Position numbers and translations under genes: made by a program. This document shows, in pieces, positions 14,570-23,600 of a stretch of DNA of 64,000 nt; the first letter of the stretch is position 1; every line of letters begins with the position of its first letter. Origin of the DNA: RUG705 sp934101175 (GTDB lineage: Bacteria; Bacillota_I; Bacilli_A; RF39; UBA660); the NCBI GenBank assembly GCA_934101175.1, contig CAKOQC010000003.1:62001-126000 (forward strand). The letters run 5' to 3'. The notes under the pieces were generated by a model. The model saw only the letters and a program-made list of their open reading frames with translations, did no database searches and was not told where the DNA came from.

Positions 14570-15766
14570 ATGATAGAAAGAACTTATTATTTGGATTTTT
14601 TAAAGAAACTTAAAGATAAACATATAATAAAAGTAGTAACAGGAATACGTAGATGTGGTAAATCTACTTTGTTTGAACTGTATAAAAATTATTTACTTAC
14701 AGAAAATATAGATAATAGTCAGATCATAAGTTTAAATTTTGAAAATCCTAAAGATATGATATTTAATGATTGGAAAGAATTATATAATTATATAGATAGT
14801 AAATTAGTTAAAAATAAAATGAATTATATATTCTTAGATGAAGTACAAGTATTAGATAATTTTGAAAAATTAGTAGATGGATTATTTATACTTAATAATG
14901 TAGATTTATATATAACAGGATCTAATTCATATATGTTATCTTCAGAATTAGCAACTTATTTGACAGGAAGATATATGCAGATACATATGTTACCACTATC
15001 ATTTAAAGAATATTTAGAATATTATGGAAAAGATAATGAACTAAAAAAATATGATAGATATGTTCAAGATGGAGGATTTCCATATTTACTTAATTTAAAT
15101 AATGATGAAGAATTAATAAGAAATTACTTAGATGGAATATATAATACGGTACTTATGAAAGATGTAGTAGCTAGAAATAATATAAAAGACGTAATGTTAC
15201 TTGAGAGTGTTATTAAATTTATATTTGATAATATTGGACAATTAGTTTCTACAAATAAGATAAGTAATACATTAAATTCTAATAATAGAAAAATATCAGT
15301 AAATACAGTAGAAAACTATTTAAATAATTTAATGGATAGTTATATAATTTATAAAATAGGTAGATATGATATTAAAGGAAAAGAATATTTAAAGACAGGA
15401 GATAAATATTACGTTTGTGATTTAGGACTTAGAAATTATTTATTAGGAGGAGTAAAAGACTACGGAAGTATTTTAGAAAATATAATATTTTTAGAACTTA
15501 AAAGAAGAGGTTATGAAATATATATAGGAAAATATGATGATTTAGAAGTCGATTTTGTAGTTAAGAACAATGATGGAATTAAATATATACAAGTAGCTTT
15601 ATCTGTTAGAGATGAAAAAACTTTAAATAGAGAATTAGCACCATTATATGGAATAAGAGATAATTATCCTAAGTATTTAATAACTTTAGATTATGATACT
15701 GTTGATTATGATGGAATAAAACAAATAAGTGCAATAGATTTCTTGTTAGATGATAATAAAATATAA
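14570..15766 (+). CDS. AAA_14/DUF4143 family ATPase
   Basis: 398 residues. An N-terminal P-loop ATPase (Walker A GIRRCGKST near residue 26, Walker B YIFLDEVQ near residue 86, sensor ITGSNSYML) is followed by the DUF4143 region, with a PD-(D/E)XK-like EVDFVVKN near residue 322 and KYIQVALSV. The family is common and often present in several copies in gut bacteria; its role is unsettled. It is monocistronic and converges on rluA across a shared terminator. Confidence 0.85.
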   Translation: MIERTYYLDFLKKLKDKHIIKVVTGIRRCGKSTLFELYKNYLLTENIDNSQIISLNFENPKDMIFNDWKELYNYIDSKLVKNKMNYIFLDEVQVLDNFEKLVDGLFILNNVDLYITGSNSYMLSSELATYLTGRYMQIHMLPLSFKEYLEYYGKDNELKKYDRYVQDGGFPYLLNLNNDEELIRNYLDGIYNTVLMKDVVARNNIKDVMLLESVIKFIFDNIGQLVSTNKISNTLNSNNRKISVNTVENYLNNLMDSYIIYKIGRYDIKGKEYLKTGDKYYVCDLGLRNYLLGGVKDYGSILENIIFLELKRRGYEIYIGKYDDLEVDFVVKNNDGIKYIQVALSVRDEKTLNRELAPLYGIRDNYPKYLITLDYDTVDYDGIKQISAIDFLLDDNKI

Positions 15767-15769
15767 TAA

Positions 15770-15812
15770 TAAAAATATCCTTAGGAGAAGATAGTCCATG
15801 GATATTTTTTTG
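15770..15812. terminator. Bidirectional terminator between DUF4143 ATPase and RluA-family gene
   Basis: AAAAATATCC and GGATATTTTTTT form a stem with A and T tracts on both sides, serving both convergent genes. Confidence 0.7.
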
Positions 15813-16458
15813 GTAATGGGATATCAAATGTAAGAAGTTCTTTAGTAATAGGATGATAAAAGGAGAGAGTTTTAGCTATTAGAGCAATATCTTCTTTATT
15901 ATCATTTATGAATTTTGGATTATACCTGTGATCTCCGTATAAAGGAGCATTTCTACTAGAGAATTGTACTCTTATTTGATGATGTCGTCCGGTTTCTAGA
16001 TGTATTTTTATGAGAAGAAGATTATCTTTTTTAGATATAACTTCATAAGAGAGAGTAGATAATTTACCTTTATCTTTAGTAGTTATATAAGAATTATTAT
16101 TAGAATTATTCTTAATAAGATAGTCAGTTAGGGTATCTTTTTCTTTGATAGAACCCATAACTATGGCATAATAAGTTTTATTAAATTGGTGATTTTTAAT
16201 TTGATTAGTTAGTCTTTCGGCAGCTTTACTTGTTTTAGCAAAGACCATAACTCCTGATACAGGACGATCTAGACGATGGACTAATCCTAAGTAGACATTA
16301 CCTGGTTTTTGATACTTTTCCTTTAAATAAGATTTAAGAGTAGTTAATAAGTCAATATCATTTGACTCATCAAGACATACTGGCATATTAGTAGGTTTTA
16401 CTACTACTAGAAGATGATTATCTTCATATAAAATATTAACGTTTTTCCACTTTTCCAT
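15781..16458 (-). CDS. RluA-family pseudouridine synthase (no S4 domain)
   Basis: About 225 residues, catalytic domain only. The active-site motif is VHRLDRPVSGVMVFAKT with the catalytic Asp in HRLD; ETGRHHQIRVQFS and the N-terminal LLVVVKPTNMPV are also typical. It isomerises uridine in rRNA or tRNA; the target is not evident. The start codon is uncertain: an ATG at 16458 and a GTG at 16467 both overlap the end of the upstream methyltransferase gene, and neither has a good ribosome binding site, suggesting translational coupling. Two other RluA-family genes occur in the window (18377, 61269). Confidence 0.88.
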   Translation of the reverse strand: MEKWKNVNILYEDNHLLVVVKPTNMPVCLDESNDIDLLTTLKSYLKEKYQKPGNVYLGLVHRLDRPVSGVMVFAKTSKAAERLTNQIKNHQFNKTYYAIVMGSIKEKDTLTDYLIKNNSNNNSYITTKDKGKLSTLSYEVISKKDNLLLIKIHLETGRHHQIRVQFSSRNAPLYGDHRYNPKFINDNKEDIALIAKTLSFYHPITKELLTFDIPLPKKYPWTIFS

Positions 16459-17296
16459 AGATACCACACGGTAATTTTAAATTATTTTCAGTTACGGGTA
16501 GACCAATTTCACCAGTTTCAATATGACTATTAGGAAAAGTTAATGATAAGATATTTCCTAGGGAAGTAGGAGATGTACCAGTAGTATAACAACTTATTAA
16601 AAGGAATTTATAGTCAGGAGATAAGACTTGTTTGACCTTGTCTAGTAATTCTTGAATGTTATCTTCAAAACGCCATACTTCTTTATTAGGACCACGGCCA
16701 TAACTAGGAGGATCCATAATAATACCTTGATATTTATTGCCTCTTCTTATTTCACGATCAAGAAATTTTAAGACATCATCTTGAATAAATCTAATAGTAT
16801 TATTTTCTAAGTGAGATAAGTGCATATTTTCTTTAGCCCAATCAATAATACCTTTAGAGGAATCTACATGTACTACAGTACTTGCTCCAGCGGCAGAAGC
16901 TGCCATAGTAGCGCAACCAGTATATGCAAATAAATTTAATACTTTAAAGTCTTCTTGATTAGAATCTTTAATCATTTTAGTAATATAGTCCCAATTAGTA
17001 GCTTGTTCAGGAAAGATACCGGTATGTTTAAAGTTAGTAGGGCTTACTTTAAAAGTTAAATTACGATAATTAATAGTCCAGAATTCAGGAATTTGTTTAC
17101 GGAAGGACCAGGCTCCGCCTCCTAAATTAGAACGTTTGTAGTAGCCATCCCAGGTGTTCCAAATGGGATTATTAGATTTTGACCAGATTATGCTAGGATC
17201 TGGACGATTTAGAATAATATTACCCCATCTTTCTAATTTATAACCATTACCAGTAGCTAGACATTCATAGTCAGACCATTTATCACTCAAGTTCAT
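16436..17296 (-). CDS. RlmI/RlmK-like class I SAM methyltransferase
   Basis: 286 residues of the COG1092 (Methyltrans_SAM, PF10672) group. The SAM-binding motif is VLNLFAYTGCATMAAS near residue 120, followed by VVHVDSSKGIIDWAKEN and the catalytic-region IIMDPPSYGRG. The expected role is rRNA (23S cytosine-5 or guanine-N7) methylation. GGAGGT precedes the ATG. The 3' end overlaps the RluA-family gene, making a small RNA-modification operon. No N-terminal PUA domain is seen. Confidence 0.85.
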   Translation of the reverse strand: MNLSDKWSDYECLATGNGYKLERWGNIILNRPDPSIIWSKSNNPIWNTWDGYYKRSNLGGGAWSFRKQIPEFWTINYRNLTFKVSPTNFKHTGIFPEQATNWDYITKMIKDSNQEDFKVLNLFAYTGCATMAASAAGASTVVHVDSSKGIIDWAKENMHLSHLENNTIRFIQDDVLKFLDREIRRGNKYQGIIMDPPSYGRGPNKEVWRFEDNIQELLDKVKQVLSPDYKFLLISCYTTGTSPTSLGNILSLTFPNSHIETGEIGLPVTENNLKLPCGIYGKVEKR

Positions 17297-17396
17297 AAAA
17301 TTACCTCCATTCGTAATTATTTTACCTTAGAATAATAAATTTGTCTACCTAAAGTTAAATTATTAGTAATGTGAGTGTCTAATAGATAAAAATAAA

Positions 17397-17425
17397 TTGA
17401 AATATATAATAATAAATGATATAAT
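17397..17425 (+). promoter_or_regulatory. Promoter of the prepilin-lspA-rluD-rhomboid operon
   Basis: TTGAAA (17397-17402), 17 bp, TATAAT (17420-17425). Confidence 0.65.
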
Positions 17426-17461
17426 CTATCTAAGAACGAGATTAAGAAATGGGTGAAAATT

Positions 17462-17941
17462 ATGAATAGAAAAGGGTTTACTTTGACAGAACTTTTAGCT
17501 ACTTTAGTTATACTAGGAATAGTATCTACAATTGTTTTGATAAGTGTTACAGGTACTTTAAATAATACTAAGGATAAGACAGAAGAAGTATTTATTAAGA
17601 CTATTAGAGATGCTATGGATATATATACGGATAGTGATGGTAGAAAGCTTACTTATGGTACAAAAGCAGTATGTACTCTTAAGAAGACTCATGGCTCTGT
17701 TAAGTTATATAAATCTAATAATATTACAATGAAAACAGTTATTAATTCAGAATATAAACCACTTACAAAGAAAGATTTAGTTAATCCTAAGGATAATAAA
17801 CAATGTAGTGAGAATGCTAGTGTTAGTATATATCGTGATGAAGATTATGTTTATTATTATAAGGTTTCAAGAGCAGGACTTAATTGTTTATCTACTGATG
17901 GTGGAGATATTACTAACTTACCTGAGGGGTGTTTAGGATGA
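17462..17941 (+). CDS. Type IV prepilin-like protein
   Basis: 159 residues with a class III signal: MNRKGFTLTELLATLVILGI, where the prepilin peptidase would cut after Gly and methylate Phe, leaving Glu at mature position 5. The rest has four Cys and ends NLPEGCLG, like pilins with a disulfide loop. No pilus ATPase, platform protein or prepilin peptidase is nearby, so it must work with genes elsewhere, perhaps as a competence or T4P pseudopilin. The start is the ATG preceded by GGGTGA. Its TGA stop overlaps the lspA ATG. Confidence 0.85.
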   Translation: MNRKGFTLTELLATLVILGIVSTIVLISVTGTLNNTKDKTEEVFIKTIRDAMDIYTDSDGRKLTYGTKAVCTLKKTHGSVKLYKSNNITMKTVINSEYKPLTKKDLVNPKDNKQCSENASVSIYRDEDYVYYYKVSRAGLNCLSTDGGDITNLPEGCLG

Positions 17942-18387
17942 TTTTAATATTTACCACAATATTTTTTCTAATAGATATTAGTAGTAAATATATAATTAGT
18001 AAGATAGTTACTTTAGGTAATAGTATAGATATTATTAAGGATTTCTTAAGAATAAGTTATGTTAAGAATACGGGGGCAGCTTTTAGTATTCTTGATGGGA
18101 ATACTTTGTTAGTAACTATTATAGGTATTGTTATAATTATTATGATTATATGGTATTTATATAAAAATAAAGTTAATAAGATGATAGATAAGATAGGATA
18201 TTCTTTAATATTAGGAGGATCTATTGGTAATTTATTTGATAGAGTATGTTATGGTTATGTAAGAGATTTTATAGATATACAGATAGGAGAATATAATTAT
18301 CCAATATTTAATTTAGCAGATTCTTTTATTGTGATAGGAGTAATCTTATTGCTTATTAGTGCTTGGAGGGATAAACATGGAAATTAG
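17938..18387 (+). CDS. lspA: Lipoprotein signal peptidase LspA
   Basis: 149 residues with four transmembrane helices. LspA cleaves prolipoprotein signal peptides after diacylglycerol transfer. The conserved blocks are VKNTGAAFS, GNLFDRVCYGYVRDFID and FNLADSFIVIG; the last two carry the catalytic aspartates. ATGA overlap with the prepilin gene shows translational coupling, and GAGGGGTG lies at a suitable distance. The gene pair lspA-rluD is a common Firmicute arrangement. Confidence 0.95.
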   Translation: MILIFTTIFFLIDISSKYIISKIVTLGNSIDIIKDFLRISYVKNTGAAFSILDGNTLLVTIIGIVIIIMIIWYLYKNKVNKMIDKIGYSLILGGSIGNLFDRVCYGYVRDFIDIQIGEYNYPIFNLADSFIVIGVILLLISAWRDKHGN

Positions 18388-19279
18388 AGTAGAAGATAAT
18401 GAAAATGTAAGAATAGATAAATATATAGCTGATAAGACTGATTATACTAGAAGTAAGATACAAAAGCTTATTAATAGTGGGAATGTAGTGGTTAATGGGA
18501 AGGTAGTTAAAGCTAATTATAAGGTTAGTCTTGATGATGAGATAGTTATTACTTTGGAAGAAGAAGATACTGATATAGAACCTGAGAATATACCACTTGA
18601 TATTGTTTATGAAGATGAATACTTATTAGTAGTTAATAAACCGTCAGGAATGGTAGTACATCCAGCAGCGGGAAATTATCATCATACATTAGTTAATGCT
18701 TTGATGTATCATTGTAATAATAATTTATCTAGAGTAAATGGAGAAGTAAGACCTGGGATAGTTCATAGAATAGATGCTGATACTTCAGGATTGTTATTAG
18801 TAGCTAAGAATGATATGGTACATAATGATTTAGCTAAGCAAATAAGTGAGAAGACAGTTAAGAGAAAATATATATGTTTAGTACATGGAGTAATAAAAGA
18901 AGATAGTGCTACGATAGATGCTCCAATAGGAAGAGATAAATTTGATAGAAAGAAAATGTGTGTAACTGATGAGAATAGTAAAGATGCTATTACACATATT
19001 AGAGTAATAGATAGATATAAGGATAGTACCTTGATAGAATGTTCACTAGAAACAGGAAGGACACATCAAATAAGAGTACATATGAATTATATTAATCATC
19101 CGGTAGTTAATGATCCGATATATGGATATAATAAGTTAGATGATAAAGAATTTGGTCAGATGTTACATGCTAAAGAAATAGGATTTATACATCCAGTAAC
19201 TAAAGAATTTATGGATTTTACAGCACCAGTACCTGATAGATTTAGGGAAATATTAGAAATATATAAGAATAAAGAATAA
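18377..19279 (+). CDS. rluD: RluD-type pseudouridine synthase with S4 domain
   Basis: 300 residues: an N-terminal S4 RNA-binding domain (about 1-75, RIDKYIADKTDYTRSKIQKL) and an RluA-family catalytic domain with GIVHRIDADTSGLLLVAK and LETGRTHQIRVHM. It overlaps lspA by 11 bp; GGAGGG in the lspA end positions the ATG at 18377. By analogy with the YlyB/RluD group next to lspA, it modifies 23S rRNA uridines, though the exact site is not shown. Confidence 0.9.
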   Translation: MEIRVEDNENVRIDKYIADKTDYTRSKIQKLINSGNVVVNGKVVKANYKVSLDDEIVITLEEEDTDIEPENIPLDIVYEDEYLLVVNKPSGMVVHPAAGNYHHTLVNALMYHCNNNLSRVNGEVRPGIVHRIDADTSGLLLVAKNDMVHNDLAKQISEKTVKRKYICLVHGVIKEDSATIDAPIGRDKFDRKKMCVTDENSKDAITHIRVIDRYKDSTLIECSLETGRTHQIRVHMNYINHPVVNDPIYGYNKLDDKEFGQMLHAKEIGFIHPVTKEFMDFTAPVPDRFREILEIYKNKE

Positions 19280-19300
19280 CGTAGAATTAAGGTGATGATT

Positions 19301-20443
19301 ATGAACAATGTTGTTATTAATGATAAAGACGTTATTGTGATGAATTTAGTTCATTATTTTGTAACTGAGAAGAATTATAATCCAGTAGTAGTACATGGTA
19401 TTAATGATGAGATATGGTTAGAAAATATGAATAGTGAATATAAGATAGTAAGAATAGTATCTAGATATATTCATAATAATGAACAATTAGATTTTAATAA
19501 ATTTAGATCTTTACAAATAACTAAGAAATTAAAATTAAAGACTTTATCTCTTAAGATGAATGTACTTAGTATTTATATAGATTATGGGGATAATGTTACA
19601 AAAACAGTACAAGAAGATAGTAAGAATAAGAATTTGGAAGTATTTATAAAGAGTTTGGATGATCTTAAGGATAATCCGGCAGTACTTAAAGTATTTCCTG
19701 ATATTACTACTAAGACTTATCATGATGAGAAGGGGATAGAGTTATTATTTAAGATAACTGATGATATTAATGGTACTAATGAAAGGAAGAATGCTAAGAT
19801 GGAAAAGATATTTTCTACAAAGAAGCCAATTGTTACTTTTGGAATTATTTTGATATGTATAATAATGTTTATATTATCAGGAGGAGGTTATAATACCTAT
19901 AAATTGGTAGCATATGGGGCTAATTTTTCAGCATTAGTTAGAAATGGAGAAGTATATCGTCTTGTTAGTTATATGTTTTTACATGCAGGTATTTTACATA
20001 TAGTTCTTAATATGTATTCTTTATTTATAGTAGGACCTAGGGTAGAAGACTTTTTTGGCAAGTGGAAGTATCTTTTAATATATTTATTTAGTGGTATATG
20101 TGGAGGATTACTTTCTATAGGTCTTACTCCAAATACAGTATCTGTTGGTGCTAGTGGAGCAATATTTGGGTTATTTGGGGCATTAATATATTTTGGGTAT
20201 AGTTATCGTGGATATATTGGAGCGATAGTTAAAAGTCAAGTATTACCTGTAGTTATCTATAACTTACTTATGGGATTATTTATTCCTGGTATTGATATGT
20301 GGGGACATGTAGGTGGACTAATAGGAGGAATACTTACTGCTAATATGTTAGGTACAATAGAAAATAAAAAATATAATGTTAGTAATATAATTTTATTTGT
20401 AATATATTTTGCATTCTTAATATATTTAGGTATTTATAGATAA
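19301..20443 (+). CDS. Rhomboid intramembrane serine protease with N-terminal cytoplasmic domain
   Basis: 380 residues. A cytoplasmic N-terminal domain of about 170 residues precedes six or seven transmembrane helices with the rhomboid core: FLHAGILHIVLNMYSL (L1/H region), catalytic Ser in SVGASGAIFGLFGA and catalytic His in WGHVGGLIGG. The arrangement matches Bacillus YqgP/GluP. AAGGTGATG selects the ATG at 19301. It is last in the prepilin-lspA-rluD operon and is closed by a terminator. Confidence 0.9.
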   Translation: MNNVVINDKDVIVMNLVHYFVTEKNYNPVVVHGINDEIWLENMNSEYKIVRIVSRYIHNNEQLDFNKFRSLQITKKLKLKTLSLKMNVLSIYIDYGDNVTKTVQEDSKNKNLEVFIKSLDDLKDNPAVLKVFPDITTKTYHDEKGIELLFKITDDINGTNERKNAKMEKIFSTKKPIVTFGIILICIIMFILSGGGYNTYKLVAYGANFSALVRNGEVYRLVSYMFLHAGILHIVLNMYSLFIVGPRVEDFFGKWKYLLIYLFSGICGGLLSIGLTPNTVSVGASGAIFGLFGALIYFGYSYRGYIGAIVKSQVLPVVIYNLLMGLFIPGIDMWGHVGGLIGGILTANMLGTIENKKYNVSNIILFVIYFAFLIYLGIYR

Positions 20444-20463
20444 AGATATTATTAAAAGTAATG

Positions 20464-20499
20464 AAAATAATAGGATTATTAGAAATTCTATTATTTTTA
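20464..20499 (+). terminator. Terminator after the rhomboid gene
   Basis: AAAATAATAG (20464-20473) pairs with CTATTATTTT (20488-20497) before T residues. Confidence 0.7.
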
Positions 20500-20529
20500 A
20501 TTGAGGCTTTTTTTAATGTCTTTTTTTGC

Positions 20530-20558
20530 TTGACTGGAAAGGCAATATTTGATATAAT
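20530..20558 (+). promoter_or_regulatory. Promoter of the large surface-protein operon
   Basis: TTGACT (20530-20535), 17 bp, TATAAT (20553-20558), 45 bp before the start codon. Confidence 0.8.
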
Positions 20559-20602
20559 TTTTATAGTATGGAATAGTAGCAAAATATATGAGGTGAATGA
20601 TA

Positions 20603-23600
20603 ATGAAAAAATTATTAAATAGTAAATTTTTATTGATATTAGCATTAAGTATTTCAGTACTTATTATACTTACAGTAGGAGCTATTTATTTGTTTGATAA
20701 TAGTGATGATACTTTTGTTAAGAGTGGATATGTTCTTAATCCAATGAGTGAAAAAGTAGAGAAATATTTTTTCAATGAGAATACACCATATCATACTAAT
20801 TTATCTTCAATGGTAGAATTTAATGATGTAGATAATAAAGATGTAAGTGTACTTAAAGATAGTTTTCTTCATTATATGGATAATTCATTATCATTTTTAA
20901 AGAATGGAGCTATTCTTGATTTAAATTCAATTAAAGGTAAAGATGCAGTAACGTTTTATAATATTACTAATAAGTCTATTATTGATAAGGATGGTAATGG
21001 ATATGTTATTAAGAATAATGGTAGTGATATAAAACTTAATAATTTTATGGGAAGAATTAGTGATAATAAATATATTGTAGTAGGAGATGTTAAAACTAAA
21101 ATTCCTGGAAATTCTTCTTTAGTAGAAGGAGATTACTTTGAGATTGTTTATGTTGAAGAAGGAATTGTTAATATAGAGAATAAAGAAGTTAAATATCAAG
21201 TAGCAGCTGATGGTACAATTATGTATGTAGGTAATTTGACAATAGATTTTGGTAATAAGAAGATAAGTAAAGATAATGAAGATATTATGTCTATTACGGC
21301 TATTACAATTGATGGAGATGAGAATATAGAGATTATTCCTAAAGCTCCAGATGATGATAGTAAAGATAATCAAGGTAATAATGGTACTAATAATGGACAA
21401 GATGGAAATGGTCAGGGTAACGGGGGAAATGATGGTAGCTCTGATAATCAAGGCGGAAATAATGGCGGTAATGATAATCCTTCAGTTAATCCTGGAGAAG
21501 TAACTGATGAAGTAATAGTTTCTTTAAAAGATGCAGTAGTAGGTAGTACAAGTGTTTCATTAGTTTTTGATATTATTAATCAAAAAGAAGACGATACATT
21601 TATGCTTAAAGTTACTAATATTGATACAGGAAGAACTATCGATATGGTAGCGGAAGTAGTACCTGATGCTAAGATTAACGTTAGTTTATTATCACCACAA
21701 ACAAAATATTTATTTACAGTAGTAGATAATAAAACAGGAGATAAATATTTTCAAAAGATATTTGAAACAACAGATTTTGGTATTAATTTAACAAGAAACT
21801 ATGCTACTGATAGTTCATTATCATATAAGATAAAGATAGATGAGAATACAGATATTACTAATGCTAAATTATCTTTATATAAATTTAATGAAGAGACTAT
21901 GCAAAATGAAATAGTAAAGACTAGTTATGTAGATAGTGCTAGTGGAGAGGTTAAATATATAGATAAAGTAGTATGGCTTAAAGATATTGATAAGAATACA
22001 CAAGAAGTAGTATTTGATGGACTTGATAGTGATACTATATATACAGCAGTATTAGATGAATTCTCAGTAGCTTCTTCTAATTTTAAAGATATTTATAATA
22101 TTACACTTACATCTTTAACATTAAAGAAGACACCAACATTTACAGATATGGTAGCTAATAAAGATATGGCTAAAGCTAGCTTTAAATTATCTTTAGAAAA
22201 TATAATAGATGAAGATAATGCAATTGTTAGTTATACTTATTTGATATATGAAAATGATAATTCAGAGAATACAGCAATAGCTCCAATTAAGAAGACTAAT
22301 GCTTCTCCAATAGAGATTAGAGTTGGAGATAATGAGAATGAACTTAAGAGTGATACAAATTATTATTATCAAGTAGTTATTGAATATTTTGATAATGAGA
22401 AGTATGTAGAATATATGACTAGTGATAGAATTAACTTTGTTATGGGTAGTGATCCACTTATTACAGTAGTTCCTCAAGAAGAACTTATTAGTTATAATAG
22501 TATTGGTGCTACTATTACTTTAACAGATACTAGTTGTTTAATAGGAATGCCTAATCGTAGTAAATGTGCAACAGATACTAGTAGTACAATTGTTACAGTT
22601 AAGAAAAATTCAGTAACAGGAGAAATTATTGTATTTAGTAAGATTGTTAATTTTGATGTTTTAGAAAATGAAATAAAATATGATTTATTTGTAGATGGCT
22701 TAGAAGAAGGAAGTTTATATAGTATCGAAGTTAGTGCTATTAGAAGTGATACAGGTAAACGTGATGAAATAATGCATTCAGATACTTCACAGAGAACAAT
22801 TAAAACAAAAACATTATCTAGCTTTGTAGCGATATATCCTGAAGAAGATAAGCTTACAAGTAGTGCTAACCATGTGGTTAATCAAAGAGTTAAATTAGAA
22901 GCTTCTAGTAATAATACAGGGACACTTACTCCAGAAGAAAGTGCTAAAGCAATAAAGAAAGTAGTTATTAGTTTATATGAAGGAAATCATGTAGAAGATA
23001 TAAAGATGCAAGATCCTTTAGTAGCTCCAAAAGTATTTTATAATAGTGAAGCTGCTAACTTAGCAGAAATGTTTTATAATAATTATTATCAAATTACAAC
23101 AGATGGGACATTTGGACTTGATATAGATAAATTAAAAGAACTTAGTTCTACAGGTAAACTTAATCCATATTATACAATTATGATTAGAGCTTATTATGAT
23201 GTAGATGAAGTTAACGAAGTAAAGATAGAGAATAATGTTATGTCTTATCAAATATTAGAGTCATTACTTCTTGAGAATGTAGAAGATCCAATTATTATTA
23301 CTAAAGAAATTAAACATAGTGAAAGTGGTAAAGTATTTAGTAATTTAAAAGATAATGGTACAGTAGTAGGATATTCAGTTAATGCTGTATATGATAGAAG
23401 AGGATTAGTTGCTAATGGATTAATACCTAAGAATATTAATATTTATGTATATGATAGTAATAAGCAAAGAGTTAAATTCTATATTAAGAATAAAAATGGT
23501 AGTTTAGAGTTAGTAGATAAGATTACTGATTCTATAGCAGATTTACAAATAGGTAATTATGTTACAGAAATATTTATGGATTATGGTATTGAATATGGAA

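Noticed and set aside
14570..15766. DUF4143 ATPase considered as part of a defence island
   Set aside because: It stands alone among housekeeping RNA-modification genes, and the family is common without defence context.
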